A stretch of 64,000 bases of DNA from Bacteroidia bacterium (GCA_030433355.1 JAUIMG010000006.1:59450-123449); one strand, 5' to 3'. Numbered from the stretch's first letter, positions 1-9,671 are shown. The notes: generated from the sequence alone by a model not told the origin. Program-made: numbers and translations.

Positions 1-28
1 GGCTTTTTCTTAAAGTTTATAACAAATG

Positions 29-1942
29 TTATTTAGCTTCATCATCTTCATTAACTTCTTCGAAATCAACATCGGTAACCTCATCATCAGAAGCTGAAGA
101 GTCTGCATTTCCTGCTCCTTCTGCTCCATTTGAATTAGCTCCACCTTGCTGATACATTTCTTGAGAAGCTGCTTGGAATAAACCATTTAGTTTTTCCATT
201 GCAGGATCTAAAGCTTCTAAATCTTTAGCCTCATGTGCTTTCTTTAGTTCAGCTAAAGCTTCTTCAATAGGAGCTTTCTTGTCTGCTGGAAGTTTGTCTC
301 CAAACTCTTTCAATTGTTTTTCCGTTTGAAAAATTAGGCTGTCCGCAGAATTCAGCTTATCAATCTCTTCTTTAGCTTTCTTATCAGATTCTGCATTTTC
401 TTCTGCTTCTCTCTTCATTTTCTCTATATCTTCATCACTTAATCCTGAAGAGGCCTCAATTCTTATACTTTGCTCTTTGTTTGTAGCTTTATCTTTTGCA
501 GAAACATTTAAGATACCATTAGAATCAATATCAAAAGTCACTTCAATTTGAGGAACTCCTCTAGGTGAAGGTGGTATGCCATCTAAATGGAATCTACCAA
601 TTGTTTTGTTATCGTTTGCCATAGGTCTTTCTCCCTGCAATACATGAATTTCAACCGATGGTTGGTTATCTGCTGCCGTAGAGAATGTTTCTGATTTTTT
701 TGTTGGTATAGTTGTATTAGACTCTATCAATTTAGTCATAACTCCACCCATTGTTTCAATTCCTAAAGATAATGGAGTAACATCTAGTAAAAGAACATCT
801 TTTACTTCACCTGTTAAAACACCACCTTGAATAGCTGCTCCAATTGCAACAACTTCATCAGGATTAACGCCTTTTGAAGGTTCTTTCTTAAAGAAAGACT
901 TCACTGCTTCTTGAATTGCAGGAATTCTGGTAGAACCACCTACTAAGATAACTTCATCAATATCATCCACTGACATTCCTGCACTCTTTAAGGCAGATTT
1001 ACAAGGATCAATTGTTCTTTTAATTAAGCTATCAGCCAATTGCTCGAACTGAGAACGACTTAAGTTTCTAACTAAGTGCTTTGGCCCTGAAGCTGTTGCA
1101 GTTACGTATGGTAAGTTAATTTCAGTTTGATTAGTACTTGATAATTCAATTTTAGCTTTTTCAGCTGCTTCCTTTAATCTTTGAAGAGCCATTGGATCTT
1201 TTCGAAGGTCAATGCTTTCTTCCTTATTAAATTCATCTGCTAGCCAATCGATGATAACTTGGTCGAAATCATCTCCACCCAAATGCGTATCTCCATCTGT
1301 AGATTTTACTTCAAATACACCGTCACCTAATTCCAAGATAGAAACGTCATGTGTTCCACCACCACAGTCAAATACAACGATATTTACATCACTTGACTTT
1401 TTATCTAAACCATAAGCCAACGAAGCCGCTGTTGGTTCATTAATAATTCTTTTAACAGTTAAACCTGCAATTTCTCCAGCTTCTTTAGTTGCTTGTCTTT
1501 GTGCATCATTGAAGTAGGCAGGAACCGTAATTACAGCCTCACTTACAGAAGTACCTAAATAATCTTCAGCAGTTTTTTTCATTTTCTGAAGAATCATAGC
1601 TGAAATTTCTTGAGGAGTATACATTCTATCGTCGATCTCTACTCTTGGAGTATCATTATCTCCTTTCACTACCTTATAAGGAACTCTACCTGCTTCTTTA
1701 GAAACTTCACTAAACTTATTACCCATAAACCTCTTTATAGAGTATATAGTTTTCGTTGGATTTGTAATTGCTTGTCTTTTGGCAGGATCTCCTACCTTTC
1801 TTTCTCCACCTTCTATAAATGCTACTATTGAAGGTGTAGTTCTCTTTCCTTCGCTATTTGGAATTACTACAGGCTCGTTACCTTCCATTACGGCAACACA
1901 AGAGTTTGTAGTCCCCAAATCAATTCCAATTATTTTACTCAT
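29..1942 (-). CDS. dnaK: Chaperone protein DnaK (Hsp70)
   Basis: ATP-dependent cytosolic Hsp70 chaperone that binds exposed hydrophobic segments and works with DnaJ and GrpE. The 637 residues match the usual DnaK length. The phosphate-1 motif [10 protein letters not shown] lies at residues 5-14, a GGGTHDVSI phosphate-2 motif near 195, and the interdomain linker [14 protein letters not shown] near 385, followed by the beta-sandwich substrate domain and a helical lid. The C-terminus is low complexity and acidic ([16 protein letters not shown]), as in most bacterial DnaKs. It is transcribed leftward 139 bp downstream of the DUF4249-like gene, and neither dnaJ nor grpE is adjacent. The upstream region holds a possible -24/-12 type promoter (see separate entry). 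Identity is certain. Confidence 0.98.
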   Translation of the reverse strand: MSKIIGIDLGTTNSCVAVMEGNEPVVIPNSEGKRTTPSIVAFIEGGERKVGDPAKRQAITNPTKTIYSIKRFMGNKFSEVSKEAGRVPYKVVKGDNDTPRVEIDDRMYTPQEISAMILQKMKKTAEDYLGTSVSEAVITVPAYFNDAQRQATKEAGEIAGLTVKRIINEPTAASLAYGLDKKSSDVNIVVFDCGGGTHDVSILELGDGVFEVKSTDGDTHLGGDDFDQVIIDWLADEFNKEESIDLRKDPMALQRLKEAAEKAKIELSSTNQTEINLPYVTATASGPKHLVRNLSRSQFEQLADSLIKRTIDPCKSALKSAGMSVDDIDEVILVGGSTRIPAIQEAVKSFFKKEPSKGVNPDEVVAIGAAIQGGVLTGEVKDVLLLDVTPLSLGIETMGGVMTKLIESNTTIPTKKSETFSTAADNQPSVEIHVLQGERPMANDNKTIGRFHLDGIPPSPRGVPQIEVTFDIDSNGILNVSAKDKATNKEQSIRIEASSGLSDEDIEKMKREAEENAESDKKAKEEIDKLNSADSLIFQTEKQLKEFGDKLPADKKAPIEEALAELKKAHEAKDLEALDPAMEKLNGLFQAASQEMYQQGGANSNGAEGAGNADSSASDDEVTDVDFEEVNEDDEAK

Positions 1943-1983
1943 ATCTGATTGTATTAATTATTTCAAAAATTCTTTTTGCTTAT

Positions 1984-1999
1984 TACAATAGATATGCCA
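1984..1999 (-). promoter_or_regulatory. Possible sigma-54-like promoter for dnaK
   Basis: On the minus strand the sequence TGGCATATCTATTGTA keeps the TGGCAnn-N4-TTG spacing of a sigma-54 (-24/-12) promoter, 41 bp before the dnaK start. The -12 GC dinucleotide is imperfect (TTGT instead of TTGC). No TAnnTTTG element is visible in this gap. Low confidence from one motif. Confidence 0.3.
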
Positions 2000-2060
2000 T
2001 TAGGATTTTGGCCTAGAAAAAAGAAAAAATGTCAGAAATGCAGGAAAAAGGCTAAAAAGT

Positions 2061-2078
2061 CATTATGACATAATGTCA
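2061..2078. repeat. Overlapping inverted repeats between the DUF4249-like gene and dnaK
   Basis: CATTATG-A-CATAATG (2061-2075) overlaps TGACAT-A-ATGTCA (2066-2078), starting four bases past the stop codon of the upstream gene. It could be an operator or enhancer site for dnaK, or part of a weak terminator. The sequence alone does not decide. Confidence 0.4.
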
Positions 2079-2081
2079 AAA

Positions 2082-3083
2082 TCAAGGGTTAACAAATCCA
2101 ATATTGCCCGTAATTGGACCGTTAAGAAGTTCTTGTCTTGAAGGTGCTGAAAGAAAAGTAAAATCACTTACTAAAGACCTTGAAGCAAATAGTCCTATTC
2201 CATTTGTAATGTTGGTAAACTCAGGTCTTACTTGAGCTAAACCATCTAAGGGCCCATTGATATCAGCATACTGTTGATAAACTTGATCTACTGCAAATAC
2301 TTCAAGAATTATATTATCTTGAAGTTCTACTATTTTCCTAGAAGCAGATGGCTCAACAGCATTTGCAATGGCTCTATAAAACCGATCTCCTCTGTAGTTA
2401 ATACTAAATAAATCGTTTTTCAATTCTGAATTTTTCAAATTGCCAATCGGAATCTCCACTCTTTTATAAACTCTTGCCCCATTTATCAACTCATAATATT
2501 GAAAATACATTTTGGCAGTAACACTAGCCATAGTAGACCTTAAATTAAAGATAAACTCATAGTCAATATACTCTAATCCACCCGTAGAAATTCTTGTAAA
2601 TGATAGGGAAACTCTTTCGCCTCCTCTTATTTCAGGTCTGCTAACTATCACTTCTTCCAAAACTTTTGTTGTTCCGCTTGTCTCTTTACCATTAGGTTGT
2701 ATTATAGACAACTTATAATCTTCGGAAGAAACAATTTGATCAGTTGTGAAAAACAATACATTCTTCTCATTTGAAAATACACCTGCATCTTTTGGTTTCT
2801 CAATAGTATTTAGACTTATTGTATCCTTATTAGTTAAGGAAATAAGCTTTACATCTAAACTATCATAAAACAACCTATCAACATCTTTAGCTAACTCAAT
2901 AGCATTAGCTCCATCTTCCAAGAATGCCTTATTAATTTTAATAAATTGCGTGTCTGCATTTGCATTAATAAGTGCATACACTACGGTAGTGTCTTCAAAA
3001 TCAGCATTTAAATCTACCTCATTCTCGCATGCAAATAAGGTTATAATAGATAAAAATATAATGGATTCCTTTAAAAATTTCAT
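2082..3083 (-). CDS. Putative lipoprotein, DUF4249-like
   Basis: A 333-residue exported protein of unknown function. A short basic N-terminus and hydrophobic stretch end in the lipobox LFAC with the lipidated Cys at residue 19, so it should be anchored in the periplasm or outer membrane. The body is beta-rich (for example TTVVYALINANADTQFIKINKAFL near the N-terminus) and resembles DUF4249 proteins, which often accompany TonB-dependent transporters in Bacteroidota. No such transporter is adjacent here. The family assignment is by general resemblance only. A TAATTTTG -7 element lies five bases before the ATG, so the transcript should have almost no leader. Confidence 0.6.
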   Translation of the reverse strand: MKFLKESIIFLSIITLFACENEVDLNADFEDTTVVYALINANADTQFIKINKAFLEDGANAIELAKDVDRLFYDSLDVKLISLTNKDTISLNTIEKPKDAGVFSNEKNVLFFTTDQIVSSEDYKLSIIQPNGKETSGTTKVLEEVIVSRPEIRGGERVSLSFTRISTGGLEYIDYEFIFNLRSTMASVTAKMYFQYYELINGARVYKRVEIPIGNLKNSELKNDLFSINYRGDRFYRAIANAVEPSASRKIVELQDNIILEVFAVDQVYQQYADINGPLDGLAQVRPEFTNITNGIGLFASRSLVSDFTFLSAPSRQELLNGPITGNIGFVNP

Positions 3084-3088
3084 GACTG

Positions 3089-3096
3089 CAAAATTA
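3089..3096 (-). promoter_or_regulatory. -7 element for the DUF4249-like gene
   Basis: TAATTTTG on the minus strand matches TAnnTTTG. Only five bases (CAGTC) separate it from the ATG at 3083, so transcription should start at or next to the start codon. Confidence 0.55.
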
Positions 3097-3154
3097 GTAA
3101 TAAACTGGTCTTAATCTTATTTGTAGATTTGTTGAGACGCAATTTTTAGTTAAT

Positions 3155-3976
3155 ATGTCTACTGGCAAAAAGTACAACCCGAAAAGAATTACCACTCATG
3201 TTCTTCAAGAAATGAAAAACAAGGGTGAAAAGATATCCATGCTCACCGCCTATGATTACTCCATGGCTAAGATAGTTGATGCTGCAGGAATAGATATTAT
3301 TTTAGTAGGAGATTCCGCATCCAATGTAATGGCAGGACATGAAACTACTCTCCCGATTACTTTAGATCAAATGATTTATCATGCAAGTTCTGTTGTTAGA
3401 GCTATAAATAGATCTCTAGTAGTTGTAGACTTGCCATTTGGAGCATATCAAGGAAACTCAAAGGAAGCCCTAACTTCTTCTATTAGAATAATGAAAGAAT
3501 CAGGAGCGCATGCAGTAAAGATGGAAGGCGGAAGTGAAATATTAGAATCAGTTGAAAGAATTTTATCTGCAGGAATCCCTGTAATGGGTCATTTAGGGCT
3601 TACACCTCAATCAATTTACAAATTTGGCACTTATGTAGTTAGAGCGAAGGAAGAAGAGGAAGCAAATATGCTTATTAAAGATGCTAAAGCATTAGAAAAG
3701 TCAGGTTGCTTTGCCATTGTATTGGAAAAAATCCCTGCTAAGCTAGCTGAATTAGTGGCAAAATCTGTTTCTATCCCTATAATTGGAATTGGTGCAGGCG
3801 GAAAAGTAGATGGTCAAGTTTTAGTTATCCACGATATGTTGGGAATAACTCAAGAATTTAGTCCACGTTTTTTAAGAAGATACAACGACCTTTACGATAG
3901 CATTAAAGGTTCAGTTTTAAATTACATCAATGATGTGAAATCAGGTGATTTCCCAAATGAAAAAGAACAATATTAA
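3155..3976 (+). CDS. panB: 3-methyl-2-oxobutanoate hydroxymethyltransferase
   Basis: Transfers a hydroxymethyl group from methylene-tetrahydrofolate to 2-oxoisovalerate to give ketopantoate, the first committed step of pantothenate and CoA synthesis, in the cytosol. The 273 residues are normal for PanB. Visible family signatures are [18 protein letters not shown], the metal-binding region [33 protein letters not shown], the catalytic-region stretch [10 protein letters not shown], and [21 protein letters not shown]. Its last 20 bases overlap the start of the following TPR/beta-propeller gene, suggesting co-transcription. No other pan gene is in the window. Confidence 0.97.
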   Translation: MSTGKKYNPKRITTHVLQEMKNKGEKISMLTAYDYSMAKIVDAAGIDIILVGDSASNVMAGHETTLPITLDQMIYHASSVVRAINRSLVVVDLPFGAYQGNSKEALTSSIRIMKESGAHAVKMEGGSEILESVERILSAGIPVMGHLGLTPQSIYKFGTYVVRAKEEEEANMLIKDAKALEKSGCFAIVLEKIPAKLAELVAKSVSIPIIGIGAGGKVDGQVLVIHDMLGITQEFSPRFLRRYNDLYDSIKGSVLNYINDVKSGDFPNEKEQY

Positions 3977-5609
3977 CTTTTTATTTAGGCAATTTATTGG
4001 AGTTCTATTTATACTATTGACGAATAGTATATTTGGTCAATACATTGAGCAGTTCCCAATAAATAGAGTTAATGCTGACAAGATGCTCGAGATAGAAAAT
4101 TACCAAGAAGCGGTTAGACAGTTTTCTGAACTTTTAAAAGAAGATCCAAATAATGAAGAGTATCAATTTAATTTAGCAAAAGCCTATAACAATTCTTTTA
4201 TAGATCAGAATAAAGCACTAAAGCTGTTAACAAAGCTTCATAATTCTGCAACAGCAAAAAATCCTAGGGAAATAAAATACGAGCTTGCAATTGCCTACCA
4301 TAAGAACTATGCATTTGATGAAGCGAATAAATTATTCAATTCCTTATTAACTGAGGAAACTGAGCCAGAGGAAAAAAATAAATTAGAAAAATGGATAAAA
4401 TCTACCATCCTTGCAAAAGATATGGTTGCAAATCCAATTGAAGTAGAACTAGAAAATCTTGGTAAAGAAATTAACTCTGAAGCGCCAGATTATTTACCAT
4501 ATGTAGATCCTGATGAGTCTACCATATATTTTTCCACAAGAAGAGATGGAGTTGTTGGAAACCTATATGATTATGGTGGATATAAAACCGCTGACATTTA
4601 CACGGCAAAACATAAGGACAATAGTTATACTAGAGCGCGTTCTGTTGGAAGTCCAAATACATACGGAAATGAAGAAACTGCAGGAAGGTCGGAAAATGGT
4701 AACTACTTAATTTACCATGTAAACAGTGATGATAACTTTAGTGACCTGTTTATAAGCGAAAAAGGAAGAAGATCTTTTATGCCTCCGAAAGAGTTAGATA
4801 GTAAAATTGTCAATCAGAAAACATCTAAAGAAACAGGAGCAGCAATAACCAATGATGGAAGAAGGATTTATTTCTCTAGCGACCGAGAAGGTGGACAAGG
4901 AGGTTTCGACATTTGGATTATTAGACGCCTACCTACAGGTGCATGGGGTGAGCCACAAAACTTAGGGCCACCAATTAATACTCCAGGAGATGAATTATAT
5001 CCTTTTTTAAGAGGTAATGAAAGTCTACTATACTTTAGCTCTGATGGGCATCCTAGTATGGGAGGCAAAGATTTATTTACATCAACCATGGATGAAAGAT
5101 CAGGCAAGTGGAATAAGCCTAACAATATGGGCTACCCAATTAATACCCCAAATGACGATTTAAACATTTGCTATGCTGCAAATAGTAGATATGCATATAC
5201 AGCTACTAAAAGGGATGATAGTTATGGTGATTTAGATATTTATCGATTAATTTTTAAAGATATTAGCCCTGAGTACACTTTACTTAGCGGCTCTATCATG
5301 AATCCAGATTCTTCCTTGATTCAAAGTAATGTTTTAATTGAAATTTTTGAATCTAAAACTGGTGTTCTTTATGGCTCATATTTAATGAATCCCAAGACTT
5401 CAAAATATCATGCTATTCTACCACCTGGCGATTATAAAGTTGAAATAGTTGACACCTATGGTTACGAAAACTTTGAAACTGAAATTACTCTTCTTGGAAA
5501 AAGTCAATTCGAGCCCAGTAAGCAAATTGATATTTTCTTAGACAAGAATAAGAACGAGCAAATCCCTGAGCTGGACACCAATATAGAACCAAAAAAATTA
5601 AGCGAATAA
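3957..5609 (+). CDS. TPR / PD40 beta-propeller exported protein
   Basis: A 550-residue exported protein. The chosen ATG gives a clean signal peptide ending near NSIFGQ; an in-frame GTG 12 bases upstream (3945) is possible but adds nothing. After the signal come TPR-like helices (about residues 35-135), then repeated PD40/WD40-like blades with typical motifs such as [31 protein letters not shown] and [18 protein letters not shown] (about 180-420), and a carboxypeptidase-regulatory-like beta domain near the C-terminus. The order resembles PorE-type and OmpA-linked envelope proteins, but no OmpA peptidoglycan-binding domain is present. It overlaps panB and abuts the pseudouridine synthase gene. 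Exact role unknown. Confidence 0.8.
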   Translation: MKKNNINFLFRQFIGVLFILLTNSIFGQYIEQFPINRVNADKMLEIENYQEAVRQFSELLKEDPNNEEYQFNLAKAYNNSFIDQNKALKLLTKLHNSATAKNPREIKYELAIAYHKNYAFDEANKLFNSLLTEETEPEEKNKLEKWIKSTILAKDMVANPIEVELENLGKEINSEAPDYLPYVDPDESTIYFSTRRDGVVGNLYDYGGYKTADIYTAKHKDNSYTRARSVGSPNTYGNEETAGRSENGNYLIYHVNSDDNFSDLFISEKGRRSFMPPKELDSKIVNQKTSKETGAAITNDGRRIYFSSDREGGQGGFDIWIIRRLPTGAWGEPQNLGPPINTPGDELYPFLRGNESLLYFSSDGHPSMGGKDLFTSTMDERSGKWNKPNNMGYPINTPNDDLNICYAANSRYAYTATKRDDSYGDLDIYRLIFKDISPEYTLLSGSIMNPDSSLIQSNVLIEIFESKTGVLYGSYLMNPKTSKYHAILPPGDYKVEIVDTYGYENFETEITLLGKSQFEPSKQIDIFLDKNKNEQIPELDTNIEPKKLSE

Positions 5610-6290
5610 ATGTTGTCTATAATTTACGAAGACAACCATTTAATCGCTGTCAACAAACCTTCTGGAACCCTTGTACAAGGCGATAAGACCGGAGATGAAT
5701 CTTTAATAGACCTAGTAAAGAAATACCTAGTAAAGAAATACAAAAAAGAAGGAGAAGCTTATTTAGGTTCACCACATCGTATTGACAGACCCACTAGTGG
5801 TATAGTTCTTTTCACAAAAACATCAAAAGCTCTTAGTCGCATCAATAAGCAGTTTCATGATAAAGAAGTTGCTAAAACATATTGGGCTATTGTTAAAAAA
5901 GGGAACCTAAAAAAAGAAGGTACTTTAATCCACTTTCTTAAGAGGTTTCCAGAAAAAAACAAATCTATTGCTTATGACAAGGAGCATGAAGGTTCAAAAA
6001 GAGCAGAACTTTCTTACAAAATAATTCAAGAACTAGACAATTACTTTCTACTAGAAATATTTCCTAAAACAGGTAGACATCATCAAATTAGATCACAATT
6101 ATCTGCAATTGGATTTCCAATAAGAGGAGATATTAAATATGGATATGATAGAACTAATAGAGATGCATCAATTAATCTACATGCAAGAAGACTAGAATTT
6201 ATTCATCCTGTAAGCAAAGAAATGGTTAAAATCAAAGGCAAGCTTCCTAAAACTGATCCAGTTTGGAAAGCATGTGCCAAGTTAAAATAA
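5610..6290 (+). CDS. RluA-family RNA pseudouridine synthase
   Basis: Isomerises specific uridines in rRNA or tRNA to pseudouridine. The 226 residues form a catalytic domain without an S4 domain. The signature HRIDRPTSGIVLFTKT contains the catalytic Asp59, and later motifs include KTYWAIV and the C-terminal KTGRHHQIRSQLSAIGFPIRGD, typical of the family. Family members usually read HRLDRPTSG, and the Leu to Ile change is conservative. The ATG directly follows the stop of the upstream gene, so both are probably in one transcript with panB. The exact RNA target cannot be told from the sequence. Confidence 0.93.
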   Translation: MLSIIYEDNHLIAVNKPSGTLVQGDKTGDESLIDLVKKYLVKKYKKEGEAYLGSPHRIDRPTSGIVLFTKTSKALSRINKQFHDKEVAKTYWAIVKKGNLKKEGTLIHFLKRFPEKNKSIAYDKEHEGSKRAELSYKIIQELDNYFLLEIFPKTGRHHQIRSQLSAIGFPIRGDIKYGYDRTNRDASINLHARRLEFIHPVSKEMVKIKGKLPKTDPVWKACAKLK

Positions 6291-6361
6291 CTGCTATTCT
6301 ATTCTATCAAAAACTTCTGCATTTTAGAAGATAAATAACAACGATTTTAAACCAATTAAAT

Positions 6362-6369
6362 TATCTTTG
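6362..6369 (+). promoter_or_regulatory. -7 element for the TerB-like gene
   Basis: TATCTTTG matches TAnnTTTG and lies 24 bases before the ATG at 6394. It overlaps an upstream in-frame TTG, which argues against that longer start. Confidence 0.55.
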
Positions 6370-6393
6370 TCCAACGGAACTAAACCCAGATTA

Positions 6394-6861
6394 ATGGCAA
6401 CAGAAATTGAAAAACTAACCGAAGAAGATAGAAAAATTTTACTAAAGGGTCCTGCGCTAGTAGCAATATTGGCTGCAATTTCAGATGATGGAGAAATTAG
6501 CAATAGTGAAAAAACAGAGTCCATTAAATTGTCTCATTTAAGGACCTATACTTCTGAGCCCATGCTCCAAAATTATTATCGATTAGTTGAGGAAGAGTTT
6601 GTTAAAGACTTTGATGAGATTCAGAGTATGTTACCAGATAGTTGGGAAGATAAGCAAAATTTTATTGAAGAACAGATTGCTGAAATGAGCGCTGTTCTAC
6701 CTAAACTTAATGATGTATACGCAAAGTCTTTAGTAGCAAGTCTAAAGTCTTTCGCAAAACATGTATTTAAATCAAATGCCAGTTTTTTAGAGTATTTTTT
6801 ACTCCCCGTTTTTATGAATAGAGTTGAAAAAGATAGTTTCGACCCTAAGATTGGCGAATAA
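6394..6861 (+). CDS. Small helical protein, possibly TerB-like
   Basis: A 155-residue cytosolic protein with no signal peptide. The segment GPALVAILAAISDDGEISNSEKTESIKLSHLRTYTSEPMLQNYYRLVEEEF resembles the DxDGxIxxxE region of TerB-fold proteins, with acidic residues that could bind metal. The rest is predicted mostly helical. The ATG at 6394 is preferred over a TTG at 6367 because the latter lies inside a -7 promoter element. The SixA-like gene follows three bases after its stop, so the two are probably co-transcribed. Function unknown; the TerB link is tentative. Confidence 0.72.
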   Translation: MATEIEKLTEEDRKILLKGPALVAILAAISDDGEISNSEKTESIKLSHLRTYTSEPMLQNYYRLVEEEFVKDFDEIQSMLPDSWEDKQNFIEEQIAEMSAVLPKLNDVYAKSLVASLKSFAKHVFKSNASFLEYFLLPVFMNRVEKDSFDPKIGE

Positions 6862-6864
6862 AGT

Positions 6865-7359
6865 TTGAAGGAATTATATATTATTAGACATGCTAAATCT
6901 TCATGGGATAACCCAAATTTAGAAGATTTTGACAGGCCTTTAAATGATAGGGGAAAAAGAGAAGCCCCTCTTATGGCTTCATTGTTAGAAGCTAAAATCA
7001 AGGAGATAGACTATATTGTTAGCAGTCCTGCAAGAAGAGCTAAAGAGACTGCCATGGAGTTTTCTTCTAAATATAAACACGCCCATTTAAGTTTTGAAGA
7101 TTCTATTTATGAATCAAGTGTTGTAAGCCTAAATAATATTGTGCAGTCTTTTGAGGATAAATATCTTAAGGCTATTCTAATTGGACACAATCCAAGTTTA
7201 ACTTACTTAGCGGATTATTATATAGGAGAAAACATCGGTCATCTGCCTACTGGTGGTATCCTAGGCATAAGATTCCATATTGACCAATGGAATATGATTA
7301 CAAGTAACTTGGGAACTTTCTTATGTGATTATTCTCCTAAAAAAAGTTTAAAACTCTAG
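6865..7359 (+). CDS. SixA-like phosphohistidine phosphatase
   Basis: A 164-residue member of the histidine phosphatase (phosphoglycerate mutase-like) superfamily. The phosphate pocket motif IIRHAKSSW is at residues 6-14 with the nucleophile His9, followed by FDRPLNDRGKREAP, VSSPARRAKETA, and a second catalytic His in LIGHNPSLTYLA. This layout is typical of SixA, which removes phosphate from phosphohistidine proteins, but the substrate here is unknown. The only start that keeps the RHA motif near the N-terminus is TTG at 6865, so a non-ATG start is used. It sits three bases downstream of the TerB-like gene. Confidence 0.87.
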   Translation: MKELYIIRHAKSSWDNPNLEDFDRPLNDRGKREAPLMASLLEAKIKEIDYIVSSPARRAKETAMEFSSKYKHAHLSFEDSIYESSVVSLNNIVQSFEDKYLKAILIGHNPSLTYLADYYIGENIGHLPTGGILGIRFHIDQWNMITSNLGTFLCDYSPKKSLKL

Positions 7360-7391
7360 TAGTTAAAGTTTTAATAATTAAAAAAGCGGGT

Positions 7392-8462
7392 TTATACCTT
7401 GGTAATCCATCCAAAGTTATCTTTGGATTTACCGATTTTAATATCACTGAGAACCTGCCTTACCTTATTCGAAAAGCCCCATTCTTCTGATTTGCTCAAA
7501 CTGTAATCAACACCTCGATAACCAATGGTTGAAATAGGAGCGATAGTAGCAGCAGTTCCGGCACCAAAAGCTTCTTCTAATTGGTTATTCTTAATTGCCT
7601 CTATTACTTCTTCTACTTTTATTTTTCTCTCCTCTACATTTAAGCCCCAATCTTTTGCCAGGGTTAATATACTATCTCTAGTTATTCCGGGAAGAATTGT
7701 ACCACTTTCCAAAGAAGGAGTTATTAATGTTCCATTTATCAAAAACATGATATTCATGGTACCTGACTCTTCAATAAAAGTATGCGTTTTAGCATCTGTC
7801 CAAATCAATTGATCATAGCCTTCTTGTTGAGCAGTTTTAGCTGGCAACAAAGAAGCGGCATAATTAGCTGCAGCCTTTGCAGCGCCAATTCCACCCTCAG
7901 CAGCTCTAGTATATTTTTCCTCTACCTTAACCTTAACAGTACCTGAATAATACTTTGAAGTTGGAGAGGTAATTACCATGAATTTATAATTAGAACTTGG
8001 CTTTACACCTAAGAAGCCATCACTTGCAATTAAAAATGGTCGTATGTACAAGGAATGTCCTTCAGTTTTAGGTACCCAATCTCTATCAATATTTATTAAT
8101 TCTTTTATTCCATTCATGAATATATGCTCTGGCACCTCAGCCATACACATCCTTCTTGCCGAAGCATTCAGCCTTTTAAAATTCATTTCAGGACGAAATA
8201 ATAATAGTTCTCCATTTTCAGACCTATATGCCTTCAAACCCTCAAAAATAGCTTGTCCATAGTGAAAAACACAAGCAGCAGGAGACATAGCTATCTCTTT
8301 AAAAGGTTGTATTTTAGGTCTAGACCATTTTCCATTTTCAAAATCAGCAACAAGCATATGATCTGAGAATTCCCTCCCAAATGTCAGATTATTAAAATCT
8401 GTTTGACTTAACCTTGATGATTCAACTTTTTCTATCTCAAATTCTAATTCTCCTACATCCAT
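7392..8462 (-). CDS. ilvE: Branched-chain amino acid aminotransferase
   Basis: PLP-dependent (fold type IV) enzyme interconverting leucine, isoleucine and valine with their 2-oxo acids, using glutamate as amino donor. The 356 residues fit the longer BCAT subgroup. Visible features are FHYGQAIFEGLKAYR near the N-terminus, the PLP-lysine region GGIGAAKAAANYAASLLP, WTDAKTHTFIEESGTMNI, and FGAGTAATIAPI. The gene is alone, convergent with the SixA-like gene, and has its own TAAATTTG -7 element 22 bases before the start. Other ilv and leu genes are not in the window. Confidence 0.95.
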   Translation of the reverse strand: MDVGELEFEIEKVESSRLSQTDFNNLTFGREFSDHMLVADFENGKWSRPKIQPFKEIAMSPAACVFHYGQAIFEGLKAYRSENGELLLFRPEMNFKRLNASARRMCMAEVPEHIFMNGIKELINIDRDWVPKTEGHSLYIRPFLIASDGFLGVKPSSNYKFMVITSPTSKYYSGTVKVKVEEKYTRAAEGGIGAAKAAANYAASLLPAKTAQQEGYDQLIWTDAKTHTFIEESGTMNIMFLINGTLITPSLESGTILPGITRDSILTLAKDWGLNVEERKIKVEEVIEAIKNNQLEEAFGAGTAATIAPISTIGYRGVDYSLSKSEEWGFSNKVRQVLSDIKIGKSKDNFGWITKV

Positions 8463-8484
8463 ACTTTTCCTTATAAAATGATTT

Positions 8485-8492
8485 CAAATTTA
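8485..8492 (-). promoter_or_regulatory. -7 element for ilvE
   Basis: TAAATTTG on the minus strand matches TAnnTTTG, 22 bases upstream of the ilvE ATG. Confidence 0.55.
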
Positions 8493-8542
8493 ATCATCCT
8501 TTTTTAATATTAAGTGAACATGATTCTTTAAAAATTGTCCTA

Positions 8543-8550
8543 AATTTGAA
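8543..8550 (+). promoter_or_regulatory. -7 element for the hydroxylase gene at 8578
   Basis: TAAATTTG on the plus strand, 27 bases before the ATG. It faces the ilvE promoter across about 50 bp. Confidence 0.55.
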
Positions 8551-8577
8551 TAAGAACAATCACAGGTTTTCATAATA

Positions 8578-9204
8578 ATGACGAAGAAACCATCAAACTA
8601 TATTACTTCCGAGGAAAATGCAAGAATTTTTGACAACCCTATTCTTGAATTTTTGAGCAAAACCCACATTTCAGTGCCATTAACAATATTCTTTTCCTCA
8701 GGTATAGCATTATCCATTTATGCATTATTAAGTTTGAATATTGATTTAAAGTTTGTTATTGGATATTTTCTATATGGCTTTATTATTTTCACCCTTGTAG
8801 AGTATTTGATGCATCGCTTCCTTTATCATTTGCCAGGTGTATACACAGAAGGAAAAATAGCCTATGCTTTGCATGGAATTCATCATAAATTTCCTAGAGA
8901 TAAAAAGTTATTAGTCATGCCTCCAATATTAAGTGTTACCATATCAAGCATTATTTTAGGAATCAATTACTTAATATTTGATTTGAATGCATTTGCCTTT
9001 ACTGGTGGATTCTTATTTGGTTATGCAGCTTATCTTGGAGTCCACTACATGGTACATGCTATAAAGCCTCCCAAAAACATATTTAAAACTTTATGGGTAA
9101 ATCATAGTATTCATCACTATCAAGATGATGAAAAAGCCTTTGGTGTTTCTTCCCCACTCTGGGATTTAGTTTTTGGAACATTACCAAAAAAAAAGAATAG
9201 ATAA
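8578..9204 (+). CDS. Fatty acid hydroxylase-superfamily membrane protein
   Basis: A 208-residue membrane di-iron enzyme of the sterol desaturase / fatty acid hydroxylase superfamily. Histidine clusters that would hold the metal are EYLMHRFLYH, YALHGIHHKFP, VHYMVHAI and NHSIHHYQDDEKAFGVSSPLWD. Between them are about four hydrophobic membrane segments. The pattern is closest to fatty acid 2-hydroxylase (Scs7/FA2H) proteins, which in Bacteroidota act on sphingolipid or capnine-type fatty acids; that specific role is inferred. Monocistronic, divergent from ilvE and convergent with the marR gene. Confidence 0.85.
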   Translation: MTKKPSNYITSEENARIFDNPILEFLSKTHISVPLTIFFSSGIALSIYALLSLNIDLKFVIGYFLYGFIIFTLVEYLMHRFLYHLPGVYTEGKIAYALHGIHHKFPRDKKLLVMPPILSVTISSIILGINYLIFDLNAFAFTGGFLFGYAAYLGVHYMVHAIKPPKNIFKTLWVNHSIHHYQDDEKAFGVSSPLWDLVFGTLPKKKNR

Positions 9205-9212
9205 ACTTTTAA

Positions 9213-9659
9213 TTAGCCTCTAAGTTTATCTAATAATTCATTTAGTTTTTTAGCTTCTTGCAAGCTAAGATTAGAGAATTTATTGAATAACAAATCATCC
9301 TTTTCATCTATTTCTTTTAGTAGCTCAAGACCTTTAGTAGTTATCTCTATATCCATTTGCCGCCTGTCATTAAAGTTAACTTTTCTTACTACCAAGTCTT
9401 TTAATATTAGCTTATCTACTAATCTAGAAACATTAGACATTTTATCTATCATCCTATCACAAATTGCATTAACAGTTAAGGCCTCTTTAGCACCTCTCAA
9501 AATTCTCAAAACATTGTATTGCTGAGACGATAGCCCATATGGTTTTAAATGATTTGCTATTAAATCACTAACCCATTTTCCTGTAAATAGCTGATTAATT
9601 GCTAGCTTTTGATATTCATTACCAAAATTATTCTGTTTGATTTCTTCTTCAATCTTCAT
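9213..9659 (-). CDS. MarR-family transcriptional regulator
   Basis: A 148-residue winged-helix regulator, usually a dimeric repressor released by small aromatic or oxidant signals. The HTH region runs through LSSQQYNVLRILRGAKEALTVNAICDRMIDKMSNVSRLVDKLILKDLV, followed by the wing residues RRQMDIEITTKG. The start is set at the ATG at 9659: the longer reading frame continues into the promoter and operator. A TATATTTG -7 element sits four bases before this ATG, giving a leaderless mRNA, and a palindrome TGTATACA abuts it, which suggests autoregulation. It follows the egtB-egtD-DUF427 genes and shares a 12-base motif with the UbiA/type III PKS promoter region. Confidence 0.92.
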   Translation of the reverse strand: MKIEEEIKQNNFGNEYQKLAINQLFTGKWVSDLIANHLKPYGLSSQQYNVLRILRGAKEALTVNAICDRMIDKMSNVSRLVDKLILKDLVVRKVNFNDRRQMDIEITTKGLELLKEIDEKDDLLFNKFSNLSLQEAKKLNELLDKLRG

Positions 9660-9663
9660 GGTA

Positions 9664-9671
9664 CAAATATA
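9664..9671 (-). promoter_or_regulatory. -7 element for marR, leaderless arrangement
   Basis: TATATTTG on the minus strand followed by TACC and then the ATG. With transcription normally starting 4-7 bases after this element, the mRNA should begin at about the start codon. Confidence 0.6.

Noticed and set aside
6621..7001. Leftward ORFs opposite known genes (also at 28943-29434, 47601-47981, 48120-48527, 55817-56146)
   Set aside because: Translations are rich in Ser, Phe and Leu without domains and lie antisense to well-recognised genes, as expected of shadows in AT-rich DNA.
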